Assembly: GCF_006912135.1 (NCBI RefSeq)
Contig: NZ_VIRS01000003.1
Coordinates: forward strand, 1 to 64,000
Reading direction: 5' to 3'
DNA length: 64,000 nucleotides
Origin: Cryptosporangium phraense
Lineage (GTDB): Bacteria; Actinomycetota; Actinomycetes; Mycobacteriales; Cryptosporangiaceae
Shown: positions 19,673-29,587 of the stretch, in pieces
Layout: the number at the start of each line of letters is the position of its first letter
Numbering within the stretch: the first letter of the stretch is position 1
Translations under genes and position numbers: made by a program
Notes under the pieces: generated by a model
What the model was told of the DNA's origin: nothing
Database searches by the model: none
Seen by the model: only the letters and a program-made list of their open reading frames with translations

Positions 19673-20745
19673 GCCGCCTCGGCGATCGCCTCGGCCTGGT
19701 GCGGCCGTAGTCGGCCGTCGTAGTTCTCGACGATCGGCAGGTACGGGTCCTCCACCTCGGTCCGGACGCCGCTGAGCTGCTCGAGTACCGCCAGCCCGCA
19801 GAACGGCACCGCGAACGGCGAGTAGCCGCCCTCGTGCGCGAGCACGAGCCGCCCGTCGCAGTGCCGCTCGGCGGCGTCCATCACCCGGCGGGTCATCTCG
19901 CGGTAGGACTCCGAGTGCAGCATCTGACGGGCCAGCGGGTCGAAGCCGTTCGCGTCGAACCCCGACGCGACGAGGATCAGGCCGGGCCCGAACCGATCGA
20001 GCGCCGGGACGACGACCTGGTCGAACGCGGCCCGGTAGGCGCCGTCGCCGGAGCCCGGGGGCAGCGGCACGTTGATCGTCGCGCCCTCGGCGCCGGGCCC
20101 GCCGACGTCGGTGACCGGCCCCGACCCGGGCGGATAGACGCCGTCCTGGTGGATCGAGATCGCGAGGACGTCCGGGTCGTCCCAGAACGTGTCCTGGGTG
20201 CCGTTGCCGTGGTGGACGTCCCAGTCGACGATCGCGATCCGCTCGATGCCCAGCACCTCCTGGGCGTGGCGGGCCGCGATCGCGACGTTGTTGAACAGGC
20301 AGAAGCCCCGGCCGTGGGCGGGGGTGGCGTGGTGGCCGGGCGGCCGGACCAGCGCGTAGGCGTTGGCGGTCGCCCCGGAGACGACGGATTCGACCGCGGC
20401 CAGCACGCCACCGGCCGACAGCCGGGCGATCTCGTACGAGAACTCGCCGAACGGGGTGCCGCCGCCGAGGTTCCCGCCGCCGTTGTTCGCGGCGGCCTCG
20501 ATCTCGGCGACGTAGGCCGGGGTGTGGACACGGGTGAGCTCGGCCGGTTCCGCGTAGCGGGGCTCGATCGGGGTGAGGTGGGGGAGCAGCCCGGAGGCGG
20601 CGACCAGGTTGGCGAACCGGCGCTTGGCGGTCGGGTTCTCGATGTGCTCCATCGGCTCGACCCACCGGCTCACCGGCAGCGGCCCGCCCGCCGTGCCGGT
20701 GTCGTGCCAGTAGTACCGCTCGTGCGTCACCCACCCGGTCGTCAT
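19636..20745 (-). CDS. Histone deacetylase/AcuC/AphA-family Zn amidohydrolase
   Basis: 369 residues from ATG 20745. The arginase-deacetylase fold is clear: VRPPGHHATPAHGRGFCLFNN with the His pair, VDWDVHHGNGTQDTFW with Asp/His zinc ligands, LVASGFDANGFDP with the third ligand, and LAHEGGYSPFAV near the end. Bacterial members deacetylate proteins, polyamines or acetyl-amines. The start MTTGWVTHERYYWHDTG resembles the class II group that begins with a short lid. It is divergent from an orphan receiver gene 43 bases away. Confidence 0.87.
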   Translation of the reverse strand: MTTGWVTHERYYWHDTGTAGGPLPVSRWVEPMEHIENPTAKRRFANLVAASGLLPHLTPIEPRYAEPAELTRVHTPAYVAEIEAAANNGGGNLGGGTPFGEFSYEIARLSAGGVLAAVESVVSGATANAYALVRPPGHHATPAHGRGFCLFNNVAIAARHAQEVLGIERIAIVDWDVHHGNGTQDTFWDDPDVLAISIHQDGVYPPGSGPVTDVGGPGAEGATINVPLPPGSGDGAYRAAFDQVVVPALDRFGPGLILVASGFDANGFDPLARQMLHSESYREMTRRVMDAAERHCDGRLVLAHEGGYSPFAVPFCGLAVLEQLSGVRTEVEDPYLPIVENYDGRLRPHQAEAIAEAAQSAGRSWIVQE

Positions 20746-20788
20746 GGGTCCGAACTTAGGACCGGCCCCGGGCTGCCGATGGAGGAAC

Positions 20789-21160
20789 ATGGCGCGGTTG
20801 CTGGTGGTGGAGGACGAGCCCGATCTGCGTGACCTGCTGGTCCACCGGTTCGAGGCGGCCGGTCACTCGGTTGTGCCGGTGGCCACGGCCGGTGCGGCGC
20901 TGCGGACGCTCGACCGGGACGTGCCGCCGGACGCCGCCGTGCTCGACGTCGATCTGCCGGGTACGGACGGGGTGGAGCTGCTCGGGGAGCTGCGCCGGAT
21001 GCATCCGGAGCTGCCCGCGCTGTTCGTCACCGTGCTCTCGTCCGGCGAGCTCATGACGCGGATGCAGGCGACCGGCTGTCCGTACCTGACCAAGCCGTTC
21101 GCGGCCAAGGACCTGCGCGACGCGGTCGACGAGCTGGTGCGCCCCAGACCCGTGCTGTGA
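20789..21160 (+). CDS. Single-domain response regulator (receiver only)
   Basis: 123 residues from ATG 20789 with SD GGAGGA. It is a receiver domain without output: acidic pair VVEDEPD at residues 8-10, phospho-acceptor Asp53 in VLDVDLPG, Thr81 in LFVTVLSS and Lys102 in LTKPF. No kinase is adjacent. It starts 43 bases from the divergent deacetylase, so the two may be co-regulated. Confidence 0.88.
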   Translation: MARLLVVEDEPDLRDLLVHRFEAAGHSVVPVATAGAALRTLDRDVPPDAAVLDVDLPGTDGVELLGELRRMHPELPALFVTVLSSGELMTRMQATGCPYLTKPFAAKDLRDAVDELVRPRPVL

Positions 21161-21203
21161 GTCTTACCCTGCGGTCGAGAGTCGACCACGGGAGGGACAG
21201 CTG

Positions 21204-21488
21204 ATGATCATCGTGGCCGGATGGCTCCGGGTGGACGCGAGCGACCGTGATCGGTACCTGGACGGGGTCGCGTCGGTGACCGCGCTGGCGCGCGACTTCG
21301 CCGGGTGCGCCGACTTCGTGCAGGCGCCGGATCCGCTCGACCCGGGGCGGATCGTGATCATGGAGCGATGGGAGTCGGACGAGGACCTGCTCCGGTTCCG
21401 GAACTCCGGCGGCCCGGAGCTCGACCTGCCGGAGGTACGCGACGCGTCCGTACAGAAGTACCGGATCTCCAGCGTAGAAGCGCCCTAG
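21204..21488 (+). CDS. Antibiotic biosynthesis monooxygenase (ABM) domain protein
   Basis: 94 residues, a single ferredoxin-like ABM domain: IIVAGWLRVDASDRDRYL, CADFVQAPDPLDPGRIVIMERWES, and VQKYRISS at the end. Members include small cofactor-free oxygenases and quinol monooxygenases; the substrate is unknown. SD GGAGGG lies upstream. The TAG at 21486-21488 sits in a CTAG palindrome, and the convergent EamA frame reads through it antisense. Confidence 0.82.
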   Translation: MIIVAGWLRVDASDRDRYLDGVASVTALARDFAGCADFVQAPDPLDPGRIVIMERWESDEDLLRFRNSGGPELDLPEVRDASVQKYRISSVEAP

Positions 21489-22350
21489 CCCCGGCGGCGG
21501 AGGGGTGCGGCTCGGGACGGGTCGCGACGACGACGGCGGCCAGCGCGATCACGACCCCGGCCGCCTGGGCCGGCGTCAGGGCCTGATCGGCGACGAGCCA
21601 GCCGGCCAGCACCGCGACGACCGGGCTGAGCAGGCCGAGGAACGACGTCGAGCCGGCGGGCAGCACGGCCAGTCCCCGGAACCAGAGCACGTAGGCCAGC
21701 CCGGTGCCGACGATCGACAGGTACGTGTACCCGCCGATCGCCGGGGCCGACAGGTGCGGTGGCGCGCCCTCGACCACGAACGCGAGCGGCGCCAGCACCA
21801 GCCCGCCGGCGATCAGCTGCCAGGCCGTCGTCGTGAGGGGTGAAGCGGGTGACGTCCACCGCTTGGCCAGCACGATCCCGGCCGCCATCGACGCCGCGCC
21901 GCCGAGCGCGGCGGCGAGCCCCAGAGCGTCCGGACGAGCCTGGGCGGTCAGCACGACGAGCGTGACGCCGGCGATGCCGGCCGCACCGGCGAGGACGGTC
22001 CGGAGGCGGAGCCGCTCGCCGAGCGCAACCGTCGCCAGACCGGCGACGAGCAGCGGCTGGAGCGCGCCGGCGATCGCCGCGACCCCACCGGGCAGCCGGT
22101 AGGCGGCGACGAACAGCAACGCGAAGAACGCGCCGATGTTGAGCGTGCCGAGGACCAGCGACCGCCACCACCAGTGGCCCTGGGGGAGCGTGCGGGTGAG
22201 CGCGAGCAGCAGCAGACCGGCCGGGAGCGCCCGGAGCACCCCGGCCAGCAGCGGACGGCCGGGCGGTAACAGCTCGGTCGTGACCAGGTACGTGGTTCCC
22301 CAGGTCGCCGGCGCGACCGCGGTGAGGAGAAGCGTCCGATTGCTAAGCAC
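21358..22350 (-). CDS. EamA/DMT-family transporter
   Basis: 330 residues, ten predicted transmembrane helices in two EamA repeats (GTTYLVTTELLPPGRPLL... and LAGAAGIAGVTLVVLTA...). It probably exports small metabolites or drugs. The GTG start lies inside the first MarR operator. The normal protein should end near VVVATRPEPHPSAAG; the last ~43 residues are Arg/Gly/Pro-rich, antisense to the ABM gene, and begin where a TAG (in CTAG, 21485-21488) is out of frame. The tail probably results from a small indel that bypassed the ancestral stop. Confidence 0.83.
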   Translation of the reverse strand: MLSNRTLLLTAVAPATWGTTYLVTTELLPPGRPLLAGVLRALPAGLLLLALTRTLPQGHWWWRSLVLGTLNIGAFFALLFVAAYRLPGGVAAIAGALQPLLVAGLATVALGERLRLRTVLAGAAGIAGVTLVVLTAQARPDALGLAAALGGAASMAAGIVLAKRWTSPASPLTTTAWQLIAGGLVLAPLAFVVEGAPPHLSAPAIGGYTYLSIVGTGLAYVLWFRGLAVLPAGSTSFLGLLSPVVAVLAGWLVADQALTPAQAAGVVIALAAVVVATRPEPHPSAAGARALLRWRSGTSVRTRRVPPAGRAPGRRSSGTGAGPRPTPIAP

Positions 22351-22375
22351 TTAGCGAATATAACTAAGCTCTTAG
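22342..22375. promoter_or_regulatory. Two MarR operators between EamA and MarR genes
   Basis: GCTAAG-CA-CTTAGC (22342-22355) and CTAAG-CT-CTTAG (22364-22375 with flanks) are the same palindrome with centres 21 bases apart, two helical turns. The first covers the EamA start codon; the second lies 22 bases before the MarR ATG. This A/T-rich island is the shared promoter. Confidence 0.8.
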
Positions 22376-22397
22376 CAATTCGCTAGGGTTGCACGAC

Positions 22398-22889
22398 ATG
22401 AGCGACCACGTGGATCGGATCCTCGCCCAGTGGGCCGAGGAGCGCCCCGACCTGGATGTCTCGCCGATGGCGGTGATCGGGCGTCTTTCGCGGGTATCGG
22501 CCGTGGTCGACGCGAAGCTGGCCAAGAACTTCGCCGCCAACGGCCTCGACGGCGGATCGTTCGACGTGCTCGCGACGCTGCTCCGGAACGGTGCCCCGCA
22601 CCGGCTGACCCCGGCGGCGCTGGCGGCCGACGCGATGATCACGTCCAGTGCGGTCGCTCAGCGCCTCAACCGGCTCGAAGCGCGCGGGCTGATCGAGCGG
22701 TCGCCGAACCCGGACGACGGCCGCGGCAGCCTGGTGACGCTGACTCCTGCCGGCCAGGCAGCGGTCGAGCGGACCCTACCCACCCATCTGGCGACCGAAG
22801 AGTCGATTCTGGCCGCGCTCACGAAGGACGAGCGGGCGGCGCTGGCCGGGTTGCTGGGGAAACTGCTCAGCGCTCGGGATAGCGGCTGA
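22398..22889 (+). CDS. MarR-family regulator of the EamA exporter
   Basis: 163 residues from ATG 22398. Winged-helix segment LTPAALAADAMITSSAVAQRLNRLEARGLIERSPNPDDGRGSLVTLTPAG is typical MarR. It is divergent from the EamA transporter across two TAAG-type palindromes, so autorepression and control of export are likely. An in-frame TTG at 22389 is a weaker start. The 3' end overlaps the convergent lectin-like gene by 23 bases. Confidence 0.87.
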   Translation: MSDHVDRILAQWAEERPDLDVSPMAVIGRLSRVSAVVDAKLAKNFAANGLDGGSFDVLATLLRNGAPHRLTPAALAADAMITSSAVAQRLNRLEARGLIERSPNPDDGRGSLVTLTPAGQAAVERTLPTHLATEESILAALTKDERAALAGLLGKLLSARDSG

Positions 22890-23883
22890 CGCGGATCCAG
22901 TCGACGACGAGCGCGCCGCCGTTCGTCTCGAGTTCGAGGGCGTGCGGGCGGCGGAACGCGGTCCAGGCGGCGCCGGCCCTGGCCGCGGTCAGTTCCTGGG
23001 TTACGACGCCGTCGACCGACCACTTCAGGGAGCCGTCGGCACCCGACCGCCAGTCGAGCGCGTACACGTGCCAGTCGCCGCTCACCGGTGCGACGGCTCC
23101 GAAGTTCAGGTCCGGCGTCCCGCCGTGGGCGTACTGCCCGACGACGCCGGGCTGCCCGCCGTCGATCGAGGCGATGTCGATGCGGCCGGTGGCGGCCCGG
23201 CCGGTGGCGGCGGCGTCCGCGCCGATCGTGCGGAACCCGGCGCGGATCGCCTGCCCGCCCGAGGGCGCGGCCATCCGGATCTCGACGTGGCCGCCCTGCT
23301 GCGTCCAGGCCGCAGCGCCGTCGTTACCGGACGTGTCGAGCATCGAGAGCCGGTCGGCGCTCAGGACGAGATGCCCGAGCCCGTCGAGCCGGGCCCGGTC
23401 GGTGCCGAACCACATCGCGGTGGTCAGCCCGTAGTTCGGGCCGGCGTCGGCCGGTCCGCTGAAGTCCTGCCGGAACGTCACCGGATTCGCCCGCACGGTC
23501 AGGTAGCGGTACGGGGTGAGCCCGGTCCAGTGCCCGCCCGCCTTCACCGCGACCAGGATGCGGTAGTCGCCGGCCGGGAACGTCCGCGCGCCGGTCGTCA
23601 GCGTGAAGCCGGACGACGGGATCGTGGCCGCGGACGCGCCGGGGAAGTCGAAGTGCCGTCCGTTGGAGTCGCGGACCGCGACGGCGATCGCGTCGACCGG
23701 GACCGACTCGGCGGTGGCCCGCAGCCGCGCGGACGCGGAGACCTGCTGCCCGTCCTCGGCCGTGTCCGCCACCGTCAACGACTCGAGCACCACCCCCGGC
23801 GCGGCCGGAGCGGGCGCCGCGCCCGCCGCGGCCGGGGCCGCGGCGAGCATGGCCATCACGGCGATCAACATCCATCGGCTCAT
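22867..23883 (-). CDS. Secreted GH16-like concanavalin-fold protein, catalytic Glu residues lost
   Basis: 338 residues. A signal peptide (MSRWMLIAVMAMLAAAPAAAG) is followed by an Ig-like domain (residues ~30-130) and a laminarinase-type jelly-roll (~135-335) with GHLVLSA, GHVEIRMAAP, DWHVYALDWRSG and IRVSRYP. The GH16 catalytic signature ExDxxE reads R234-I-D-I-A-S239, so both acids are gone. It is therefore likely a carbohydrate-binding protein, not a glucanase. SD GGAGGGGG precedes the start. Confidence 0.72.
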   Translation of the reverse strand: MSRWMLIAVMAMLAAAPAAAGAAPAPAAPGVVLESLTVADTAEDGQQVSASARLRATAESVPVDAIAVAVRDSNGRHFDFPGASAATIPSSGFTLTTGARTFPAGDYRILVAVKAGGHWTGLTPYRYLTVRANPVTFRQDFSGPADAGPNYGLTTAMWFGTDRARLDGLGHLVLSADRLSMLDTSGNDGAAAWTQQGGHVEIRMAAPSGGQAIRAGFRTIGADAAATGRAATGRIDIASIDGGQPGVVGQYAHGGTPDLNFGAVAPVSGDWHVYALDWRSGADGSLKWSVDGVVTQELTAARAGAAWTAFRRPHALELETNGGALVVDWIRVSRYPER

Positions 23884-23930
23884 TAGCCGCCCCCTCCGTC
23901 GCGGAAGGGTTCATATCGCACTGAACCGTG

Positions 23931-24491
23931 CTAACTCGACCGCACACGCCGCTGCATGGCGGTCAGAACCACCACCGCGAGCACCGCCCCGCACGTGCCC
24001 AGCGTCATGTCGCCGAGCGTGTCCTCGTACGCGGTGTCGAGCTCGGTGCCGTGCCGGATGAACGCGTACCACTCGCCGAGTTCCCAGATCAGCGCCAGCA
24101 GCGCCCCACCGCCGATCACCAGCCCGAAACGCACCCAGGCGGGCCGGAGATCGGCCACCCGGAGCACCAGCGCCAGCCCCAGACACAGCAGGAACCAGTT
24201 CACGAAGTGGTTCGCGTCGTCCCACCAGGAGATCGAGTCGTACAGGTTCAGCGTGTTCCCGGTGACGTCGATCAGGAACGGCAGCATGATCAGCGTGAAC
24301 CCGACCACCGGCGGAGGCCCCGACCCCCACAGCCGCCAGGCCACCGGCACGATCAGCATCATCACCGGGTAGAGCACCAGCCGGGCCGCGAACCCCTTGC
24401 CCGCGAACTGCGGCAGGTCGCTGAAACTGGCCACCACCAACTGCGCCACGGTAGCGATCAACACGGCGGCCGGAGCGATCCACTTGCGCAC
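23931..24491 (-). CDS. Multi-pass membrane protein, DUF2238-like
   Basis: 186 residues with about six hydrophobic helices. The pattern WWDDANHFVNWFLLC ... IWELGEWYAF ... YEDTLGDMTLGTCGAVLA matches the DUF2238/YjdF type, where acidic and His residues lie in or near helices. Function is unknown. It starts 5 bases after the IclR regulator's stop, so the two are probably co-transcribed; a link to glycerol sensing or uptake is possible but unproven. Confidence 0.68.
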   Translation of the reverse strand: MRKWIAPAAVLIATVAQLVVASFSDLPQFAGKGFAARLVLYPVMMLIVPVAWRLWGSGPPPVVGFTLIMLPFLIDVTGNTLNLYDSISWWDDANHFVNWFLLCLGLALVLRVADLRPAWVRFGLVIGGGALLALIWELGEWYAFIRHGTELDTAYEDTLGDMTLGTCGAVLAVVVLTAMQRRVRSS

Positions 24492-24496
24492 GGCGG

Positions 24497-25267
24497 CTAA
24501 TTCTCCGCGAGGTCCCTCGACACCGCGCGGGCGGCCTCCCGTACCCGGCTCACCACCCCCGGCCGCGGCCGGCCCGACGGGTCACAGATCCGGTCGACCG
24601 CTCCCGACACCCCGATCGCCCCGACGACGAGCCCGCCCGGCCCGCGGATCGGCACCGCGACCCCGGCCTGGCCGACCGTCATCTCCTCGACCTCCGACGC
24701 CCAGCCGCGCTGGCGCACCTGACCCAGCGCGGCCCGGAGCCCGGCCACCGTCGTGATCGTCCGGTGGCTGTACGGCGGTAATCCTTTCGACACGAACACG
24801 GCGAGGTTCGGCGCGTACGCCAGCAGCGCCTTGCCGAGCGCGGTGGCGTGCGCGGGCAGCGACGATCCGACGTCGAGCTTCTGCTGGGTGTCGTCCGGAC
24901 GGAACACGTGATGGACGATGACGACCGCGCCACTCTGTAACGCGCCGATGCGCACCGCCTCGCCGGTGCGGGCGGCCAGCGGGTCGGCCCAGTTGATCGC
25001 GTGGGACCGCAGCTCGTTGAGGTCGAGCGGGCCGCCGCCGAGGTCGAGCAGCGCGGCCCCGAGCCGGTACTTGCCGCCGGCGCCGTCCTGGGACACGAAA
25101 CCCACCTGGCACAGCGTCCGTAACAGGCCGTGGGTCGTCGGCGTGGCCAGGCCGAGCGCCTCGGCGATCTCGCTGACCCGCATCGGGCCCGCCGCTTCGG
25201 CGAGCAACCGCAGGATCGCGGCGGCTCGCTCGATCGACTGCACCGAGCCCGGCACGCCTCCGACCAT
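24497..25267 (-). CDS. IclR-family regulator of glycerol genes (GylR-like)
   Basis: 256 residues. The winged helix (SIERAAAILRLLAEAAGPMRVSEIAEALGLATPTTHGLLRTL) is followed by the IclR effector domain (ALGKALLAYAP, GQAGVAVPIRG, GAIGVSG). It is divergent from glpF across a perfect palindrome, as GylR is in Streptomyces glycerol operons, so it should repress glpFKD and itself until glycerol 3-phosphate is present. Leu163 is encoded by TTA (24779-24781). Confidence 0.87.
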   Translation of the reverse strand: MVGGVPGSVQSIERAAAILRLLAEAAGPMRVSEIAEALGLATPTTHGLLRTLCQVGFVSQDGAGGKYRLGAALLDLGGGPLDLNELRSHAINWADPLAARTGEAVRIGALQSGAVVIVHHVFRPDDTQQKLDVGSSLPAHATALGKALLAYAPNLAVFVSKGLPPYSHRTITTVAGLRAALGQVRQRGWASEVEEMTVGQAGVAVPIRGPGGLVVGAIGVSGAVDRICDPSGRPRPGVVSRVREAARAVSRDLAEN

Positions 25268-25276
25268 AAACCCGAA

Positions 25277-25291
25277 TTCGACAATGTCGAA
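25277..25291. promoter_or_regulatory. IclR operator palindrome
   Basis: TTCGACA-A-TGTCGAA is a perfect 15-base palindrome 10 bases upstream of the IclR start and just before the glp promoter. It would let one dimer pair control both directions. Confidence 0.72.
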
Positions 25292-25300
25292 CGAACCCCG

Positions 25301-25329
25301 TTGAGGCGGGCAAAAAGCGTTCCTAGCGT
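25301..25329 (+). promoter_or_regulatory. Predicted glpFKD promoter
   Basis: TTGAGG (25301-25306), 17 bases, TAGCGT (25324-25329). The same TAGCGT -10 is used in front of lat. The predicted start is ~58 bases before the glpF ATG, which has SD GGGAGG. Confidence 0.5.
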
Positions 25330-25393
25330 CTGACCCGTATCACGGCCGAGATCAGGCCAGTGGCGGCCCTCGGCCCCTGCCCCGGGAGGTCCA

Positions 25394-26248
25394 ATGGCGG
25401 AACGGTTCAAGATTCCGAAGGTCCCAGGCACAGTCGGTGAGATGGCGGCGGAGTTCGCCGGGACGATGATCCTCATCCTGTTCGGATGCGGCGTCGTCGC
25501 CCAGGTGGTCGGCGGTGAGCTCGGCGACCACGACAGCATCGCCTGGGCGTGGGGCTTCGGCGTGACGCTCGGCGTGTTCGTCGCCGGCCGGATCAGCGGC
25601 GCGCACCTCAACCCGGCGGTCACGATCGCCCTCGCGGTGTTCAAAGGCTTTTCCTGGCGCAAGGTCCCGGCCTTCATCGTCGCCCAGACGGCCGGGGCGT
25701 TCGTCGCCGCGCTGCTCGTCCGCTGGAACTACAGCGAAGTGCTGGCCAAGGTCGACCCGGGCAACACGATCAAGACCCAGGGCGTCTTCTCGACGCTGCC
25801 CGGCAACGGCGGCCTACCGGTCTCGGAGTGGGGCGCCTTCCGCGACCAGGTCATCGGCACCGCGATCCTGCTGTTCGTCATCCTGGCGCTCACCGACCTG
25901 CGCAACAACCCGCCGCTGGCCAACCTCACGCCGCTGATCATCGGGTTCCTGGTGGTCGCGATCGGCATGGCCTGGGGCACGGACGCGGGCTACGCGATCA
26001 ACCCGGCGCGTGACTTCGGGCCCCGCCTGGCCTCCTACCTGACCGGGTACGAAACGGCCTGGAGCGACCAGTACGGCAACTTGTATTTCTGGGTGCCGAT
26101 CATCGCCCCGATCATCGGCGCTCTTGTCGGTGCCGGCCTCTACGGTCTGCTCATCGGCCGATTCCTGCCGTCCGACCAGCCGCAGGAGCCGGGCGACCTG
26201 CCGTCCGCCGATGCCCGGGACACCCGCACCACCGAGAAGATCGCTTAG
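25394..26248 (+). CDS. glpF: Glycerol uptake facilitator (aquaglyceroporin)
   Basis: 284 residues, six-helix MIP channel. The two NPA boxes are SGAHLNPAVTIALAVF and YAINPARDFGPRLASYL; the Asp after the second NPAR is the mark of glycerol facilitators rather than aquaporins. It admits glycerol across the membrane for the kinase encoded 12 bases downstream. The C-terminus is a hydrophilic tail. Confidence 0.93.
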   Translation: MAERFKIPKVPGTVGEMAAEFAGTMILILFGCGVVAQVVGGELGDHDSIAWAWGFGVTLGVFVAGRISGAHLNPAVTIALAVFKGFSWRKVPAFIVAQTAGAFVAALLVRWNYSEVLAKVDPGNTIKTQGVFSTLPGNGGLPVSEWGAFRDQVIGTAILLFVILALTDLRNNPPLANLTPLIIGFLVVAIGMAWGTDAGYAINPARDFGPRLASYLTGYETAWSDQYGNLYFWVPIIAPIIGALVGAGLYGLLIGRFLPSDQPQEPGDLPSADARDTRTTEKIA

Positions 26249-26260
26249 GAGCTACAGACC

Positions 26261-27766
<1,506 letters not shown>

Positions 27767-27785
27767 GCTGGGCACGCACTGGTCC

Positions 27786-27811
27786 GCGGGGCGGCCCTCC
27801 GGCCGCCCCGC
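27786..27811 (+). terminator. Hairpin between glpK and glpD
   Basis: GCGGGGCGGCC-CTCC-GGCCGCCCCGC: an 11-bp perfect stem with a 4-base loop, 20 bases before the glpD ATG and followed by the glpD ribosome site GAGGGGAG. There is no T run, so it may weaken read-through or stabilise the glpFK message rather than stop transcription. Confidence 0.5.
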
Positions 27812-27831
27812 GCATCCCGAGGGGAGCATCG

Positions 27832-29544
27832 ATGGACACCGGCAGGCTTTCGCCCGAGGCCCGGGAGACGGCGCTCGGCACGCTGGGCAACGGCGAGGAA
27901 CTGGACGTCGTAGTGATCGGCGGAGGGGTGGTCGGCGCCGGCGCGGCGCTGGACGCGGTGACCCGCGGGCTGTCCGTGGCGCTGGTGGAGGCGCGCGACT
28001 TCGCCAGCGGCACGTCCAGCCGGTCGAGCAAGCTGATCCACGGTGGCCTGCGATATCTGGAGATGCTCGACTTCGGGCTGGTCCGGGAGGCGCTGCACGA
28101 GCGCGGGCTGCTCGTCCAGCGGCTGGCGCCGCACCTGGTGCGCCCGGTCCGCTTCCTCTATCCGCTCAAGCACCGCGGCTGGGAGCGGCTCTACGCCGGG
28201 TCCGGGGTCGCGCTCTACGACGTGCTCAGCGCGTCCAGCTCCGGCCGCGGCCTGCCGCACCACCGGCACCTGACCCGCCGCGGTGCGTTGCGGGCGTGTC
28301 CTTCCTTGCGGAAGGACGCCCTGGTGGGCGCCCTGCAGTACTACGACGCCCAGGTGGACGACGCCCGGCACACGATGTTCCTCGCGCGCACCGCCGCGGC
28401 CTACGGAGCGCACGTGCTGTCCCGGGCCCCGGTGATCGGGTTCCTGCGGGAGTCCGAGCGCGTCACCGGCGTCCGGGTCCGCGACCTGGAGCACGACCGG
28501 GTGCTGGAGATCCGGGCCAAGCAGGTCATCAACGCGACCGGGGTATGGACCGACGACACCCAGGCGATGGTGGGGGAGCGCGGGCAGTTCCACGTCCGGG
28601 CCTCGAAGGGCATCCACCTGCTGGTGCCCCGCGACCGGATCCAGTCCTCGACCGGGCTCATCCTGCGCACGGCGTCGTCGGTGCTGTTCGTGATTCCCTG
28701 GGGCCGGCACTGGATCGTCGGCACCACCGACACCGACTGGGCGCTCGACAAGGCCCACCCGGCCGCGTCCAGCCGGGACATCGAGTACCTGCTCACCGAG
28801 GTCAACAAGGTGCTGATCACGCCGCTGACCAAGGACGACGTCGTCGGCGTCTACGCCGGGCTGCGGCCGCTGCTGGCCGGGGAGTCCGAGTCGACGTCGC
28901 AGCTCTCCCGCGAGCACACGGTGGCGTCACCGCAGCCGGGGCTTGTCGTCGTGGCCGGCGGCAAGTACACGACGTACCGGGTGATGGCCCGGGACGCCGT
29001 CGACGCGGCCGTCCACGCGCTCGACCGCGGGGCGCCGAAGTCGTGCACCGACACGGTGCCGCTGCTCGGGGCCGAGGGCTTCCGGGCCCTGCGCAACCAG
29101 CGTCACGCGATCGCGGCGCGGTCGGGCCTGCACGTCGCCCGGGTCGAGCACCTGCTCGGACGGTACGGGTCGCTGGTGGACGAACTGCTGGCTCTGGTGG
29201 CGTCGGACTCGTCGTTGGGCGCGGCGCTCGACGGCGCCGAGGATTACCTGCGGGTCGAGATCGTCTACGCGGCCTCGCACGAGGGCGCCCGGCACCTGGA
29301 AGACGTCCTGACCCGCCGGACCCGGATCTCGATCGAGGTCGCCGACCGCGGGGTGGCCGCTGCGCGGCCGGCCGCGGAGCTGATGGCCGGGGTCCTCGGC
29401 TGGAGTGACGAGCAGGTGGAACGCGAGGTCGAGAACTACCTGCGTCGCGTCGAGGCCGAGCGCGCCTCCCAGAATCAGCCCGACGACGAGACCGCGGACG
29501 CGACGCGGCTGGGCGCCGCCGATGTGGTCCCGTTGGCGCGATGA
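27832..29544 (+). CDS. glpD: Glycerol-3-phosphate dehydrogenase (FAD-dependent)
   Basis: 570 residues. The FAD motif [21 protein letters not shown], the family box [26 protein letters not shown], and [17 protein letters not shown] identify aerobic GlpD; the C-terminal helical domain ([16 protein letters not shown]...) is intact. It oxidises glycerol 3-phosphate to dihydroxyacetone phosphate at the membrane and passes electrons to quinone. Confidence 0.95.
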   Translation: MDTGRLSPEARETALGTLGNGEELDVVVIGGGVVGAGAALDAVTRGLSVALVEARDFASGTSSRSSKLIHGGLRYLEMLDFGLVREALHERGLLVQRLAPHLVRPVRFLYPLKHRGWERLYAGSGVALYDVLSASSSGRGLPHHRHLTRRGALRACPSLRKDALVGALQYYDAQVDDARHTMFLARTAAAYGAHVLSRAPVIGFLRESERVTGVRVRDLEHDRVLEIRAKQVINATGVWTDDTQAMVGERGQFHVRASKGIHLLVPRDRIQSSTGLILRTASSVLFVIPWGRHWIVGTTDTDWALDKAHPAASSRDIEYLLTEVNKVLITPLTKDDVVGVYAGLRPLLAGESESTSQLSREHTVASPQPGLVVVAGGKYTTYRVMARDAVDAAVHALDRGAPKSCTDTVPLLGAEGFRALRNQRHAIAARSGLHVARVEHLLGRYGSLVDELLALVASDSSLGAALDGAEDYLRVEIVYAASHEGARHLEDVLTRRTRISIEVADRGVAAARPAAELMAGVLGWSDEQVEREVENYLRRVEAERASQNQPDDETADATRLGAADVVPLAR

Positions 29545-29587
29545 GTATCTAGGATCTGACTATCGGCGACCGGGAGGAGGGCCGAGC

